Shown one piece after another: positions 21,585 through 23,687 of a stretch of DNA of 23,687 bases. Location: contig JAEOTD010000089.1 in assembly GCA_016839995.1 (NCBI GenBank), positions 1-23,687 of the forward strand. The letters run 5' to 3'. Source of the stretch: Candidatus Hermodarchaeota archaeon (GTDB lineage: Archaea; Asgardarchaeota; Hermodarchaeia; Hermodarchaeales; Hermodarchaeaceae). The notes under the pieces are model-generated. The model saw only the letters and a program-made list of their open reading frames with translations, searched no databases and had not been told where the DNA came from. Within the stretch, counting starts at the first letter, position 1; every line of letters begins with the position of its first letter. Position numbers and translations under genes: made by a program.

Positions 21585-22625
21585 GTGGTGCTTACTATTT
21601 CAAAAGAAATCAAAAGCCGAGAAGGAGATTTTCTTGAAACAACGGAGGGGCTAATTTTTGATGTGAAAGGGTTAGTGCACCCGCCGGATCGAGTAATTGC
21701 CTTCTTGCGATATTATCCCTCCCCAAATGGTCGACGCACGCGGAATGGTTTGCGATTTGATAAAGTCTATCATCTGCAGGAACGCTTTGATTATCTTCGT
21801 CAGAAGTATCCTCACTACTTGTTTAATGATGTTGTATTTGGTCAAGAGTTGCAAGGGGTTCCGCATTCCTACGTTGAACGAATCTTTAAACCGCAAGAAC
21901 TCCTCCTTGAACTTCGCGAGCGAGAGGACCGAGATTCCCTACAACAGGATGTGGTGACCTTTGCTGATGTCATCGAACAGACTGCACGAGTACCACACGA
22001 GTCATTAGGGATTTCAGGGAGCATCCAAATCGACATTCATGGACCAACATCAGACATTGATTTAATCGTTTATGGACGCCGTGAAGCACGAGCTGTTCAA
22101 CTAGCAATGCGTCGAGCCCATTTAACGCCTGAAGAAGGAATTTCCGGGTATCGCCTTGACACTTATCGACCGGTGTATAACCTTCGGTGGTCAGGGACTG
22201 GGATTCCTATTGAAAAGATGTTAGCTGTGGATGGGTTGAAATCCATGCATGGTGTGTTTGGTGGACATCACTACTTCATCCGAGCCATCCTCGATTGGGA
22301 TGAAACCCACCAGCAATATGGAGATTGTACCTACCATCAATTAGGTCAAGCACGGGTTCGATGTAGGATTACAAATGATCGGGATGGACTATTCACCCCA
22401 TGTCGGTATGAAATTGATGATGTGACGTTTTTGAAAGGTAAGCCTATAGATGACGTGAGGGAAATTGTAAGTTTTCGTGGGCGATTCGCAGAACAGGTCC
22501 ATCAGGACGAAGAAGCAGTTGTGCAAGGCTCCTTAGAGCAGGTTGAGTGTGGGAAAGAGAAATGGGTGCGATTCATGTTAGGCAGTCAGCCAACAGATAT
22601 CTTATTACCGAGTAATGTACTTTGA
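21585..22625 (+). CDS. Predicted nucleotidyltransferase (COG1665-like), copy 1
   Basis: A 346-residue protein with the minimal-nucleotidyltransferase motif GISGSIQIDIHGPTSDIDL (142-160) followed by IVYG: the GS pair and D157/D159 would bind metal and nucleotide. Before it lies an N-terminal domain with ETTEGLIFDVKGLVHPPD and RYYPSPNGRR; after it an alpha/beta part and a C-terminal beta-rich block with REIVSFRGRFAEQ and GSLEQVE. This looks like the archaeal predicted nucleotidyltransferases of COG1665, whose substrate I do not know. Start is GTG 21585 or GTG 21588, with no clear Shine-Dalgarno; AT-rich TTAATTA about 25 bp upstream may allow a leaderless start. It is followed 19 bp later by a paralogue. 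Confidence 0.78.
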   Translation: MVLTISKEIKSREGDFLETTEGLIFDVKGLVHPPDRVIAFLRYYPSPNGRRTRNGLRFDKVYHLQERFDYLRQKYPHYLFNDVVFGQELQGVPHSYVERIFKPQELLLELREREDRDSLQQDVVTFADVIEQTARVPHESLGISGSIQIDIHGPTSDIDLIVYGRREARAVQLAMRRAHLTPEEGISGYRLDTYRPVYNLRWSGTGIPIEKMLAVDGLKSMHGVFGGHHYFIRAILDWDETHQQYGDCTYHQLGQARVRCRITNDRDGLFTPCRYEIDDVTFLKGKPIDDVREIVSFRGRFAEQVHQDEEAVVQGSLEQVECGKEKWVRFMLGSQPTDILLPSNVL

Positions 22626-22644
22626 GTAAAGTGGTGGTGTAGGG

Positions 22645-23687
22645 GTGGCGCGTCTTCCCAAAGACAAGGATTTTGTAGAAACCAAGGAAGGTTTGTTGTT
22701 CACGATTGTGGGTTACCTACACCCACCAGACGCGTATACTGCTTACCTGAAATACCGTCCGGATACGAAAGGAAAATGGGAACGAGAAGGTGTGTACTAC
22801 CAGCGAATGATGCAAGTATATAGTGCGGCGGAAGTACAATCCAGTAGTAATTGGTTGCTGGAAAATTACCCTGAATATATTCAGCTTGATCCAGTACGAG
22901 GAATCAAACTTCCACTAGTTCCCTGGGAAAACACAATAGCGTATTATCTGCCTGAAGTGCGTTTAGCTGAAATCATGCGGAACCCGAAGGATCCCTTAGA
23001 GTCTAAAGTTAAGGCTCTTGTTACCTTACTTTCAGAAGCTAGTGACGTGGATGTTACCCGATTTGGAATATCAGGGTCGATTCTTCTAGAGATGCACAAC
23101 CCCATGTTTTCTGATATTGATCTGTTGGTGTATGGGCAGGAGAATGCACAGCGAATTCGAGCTGTGATGGATGAGTTATTTGGTGAAAACAAGGTAAAGC
23201 CGTATTCTGGTGAAGAGGTTCAAGCCTGGCAATTACGACAGGTTCGGACATTAGGTGTTCCGGCTCGTTATGCGGAACAGATTGCGTGGTCGCACTGGCA
23301 ACGGGGTCGTTTCAGCCAAACAGCATTTTCGATTAGTCCTGTCCGTATGGACGGGGAGATTATGAACCAATATGGTTCTGAAACGTATTCACCTGTAGAG
23401 TCAGTTGAATTCACGGCAATCATTATGGAGGATGAAGCGAACCTATTCGTTCCAACTCGTTACCTGGTTGGCGATATCAAAATGGAAGAGGGTTATACAG
23501 AACTCCCGGCATTAACTGAAGTGATTTCGTTTGAAGGCGTTTTTTCAGCAGTATTTCATAAAGGTGATAAAGTTAGGATTCGGGGGATAGTTGAAGCTAT
23601 TCGGGATGAGAGGGGTAACATAATTCGGAACCACGTAATTGTGGGCACACTATCAACCCAAGGTTGGATGGTTAGACTCACCTCATC
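22645..23687 (+). CDS. Predicted nucleotidyltransferase (COG1665-like), copy 2 (partial)
   Basis: A paralogue of the preceding gene, open to the right edge (347 codons visible) and, by comparison with copy 1, close to complete. Shared parts: VETKEGLLFTIVGYLHPPDA (11-30), GISGSILLEMHNPMFSDIDL (141-160) followed by LVYG with D157 and D159, and a C-terminal VISFEGVFSAVFHKGDKVRI block. Between them the copies differ greatly, so duplication is old. GTG 22645 is the first start after an in-frame TAA at 22647 minus 20 (22627-22629) and has AGGG directly before it, a close and weak signal. It is probably co-transcribed with copy 1, 19 bp after its stop, and may act on a different substrate or with it as a heterodimer. 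Confidence 0.75.
   Translation, partial: MARLPKDKDFVETKEGLLFTIVGYLHPPDAYTAYLKYRPDTKGKWEREGVYYQRMMQVYSAAEVQSSSNWLLENYPEYIQLDPVRGIKLPLVPWENTIAYYLPEVRLAEIMRNPKDPLESKVKALVTLLSEASDVDVTRFGISGSILLEMHNPMFSDIDLLVYGQENAQRIRAVMDELFGENKVKPYSGEEVQAWQLRQVRTLGVPARYAEQIAWSHWQRGRFSQTAFSISPVRMDGEIMNQYGSETYSPVESVEFTAIIMEDEANLFVPTRYLVGDIKMEEGYTELPALTEVISFEGVFSAVFHKGDKVRIRGIVEAIRDERGNIIRNHVIVGTLSTQGWMVRLTS

Overview
The window looks like a chromosomal segment of an archaeon, most likely an Asgard archaeon. Starts are preceded by Shine-Dalgarno or TATA-like signals, and the gene content is archaeal: ThiN-type thiamine phosphate synthase domain, coenzyme F420:glutamate ligase (CofE) with an MptN/CofF-like ATP-grasp partner, four-subunit 2-oxoacid:ferredoxin oxidoreductase, and COG1665-type nucleotidyltransferases. 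The strongest lineage clue is a two-domain gelsolin-like protein at about 18.25-18.86 kb; compact two-domain gelsolins are known from Asgard archaea, notably Thorarchaeia. The exact lineage is inference.

Layout. 1-1929 (minus, runs off the left edge): a magnesium-chelatase-like AAA+ ATPase with two membrane segments before a VWA domain. 2.0-3.2 kb: a DinB-fold protein and a macrodomain protein, convergent. 3.3-5.4 kb: an ECF-transporter S-component-like membrane protein, divergent from a ThiN-domain gene that overlaps a methyltransferase gene; the shared promoter carries nested inverted repeats around a TATA box. 5.4-10.3 kb (all minus): korD-korA-korB-korC, then an EamA-family exporter and a HypE/PurM-like protein. 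10.4-13.1 kb: a CAAX-protease-like membrane protein with a Cys-rich C-terminal part, an iron-sulfur flavoprotein and a MobA-like nucleotidyltransferase.

13.5-16.4 kb: two tandem paralogues of a large (465-478 aa) double winged-helix regulator-like family. A third paralogue lies at 20.1-21.5 kb, directly before two tandem paralogous nucleotidyltransferases, the second cut by the right edge. Between them (16.4-19.7 kb) lie the F420 side-chain pair (ATP-grasp ligase + cofE), the gelsolin gene, and a pair of small genes of unknown function convergent with it.

The most unusual items are: the gelsolin gene with a 71-codon in-frame open stretch after its stop; the three-member double-wHTH family with its nucleotidyltransferase neighbours; the membrane hairpin inside a chelatase-like AAA-VWA protein; a stand-alone ThiN that appears to lack the expected active-site His; and korD, which has a strong Shine-Dalgarno but only an ATC at the expected start and an expanded second Fe-S motif. 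No tRNA, rRNA, CRISPR array, insertion sequence or replication origin was recognised.
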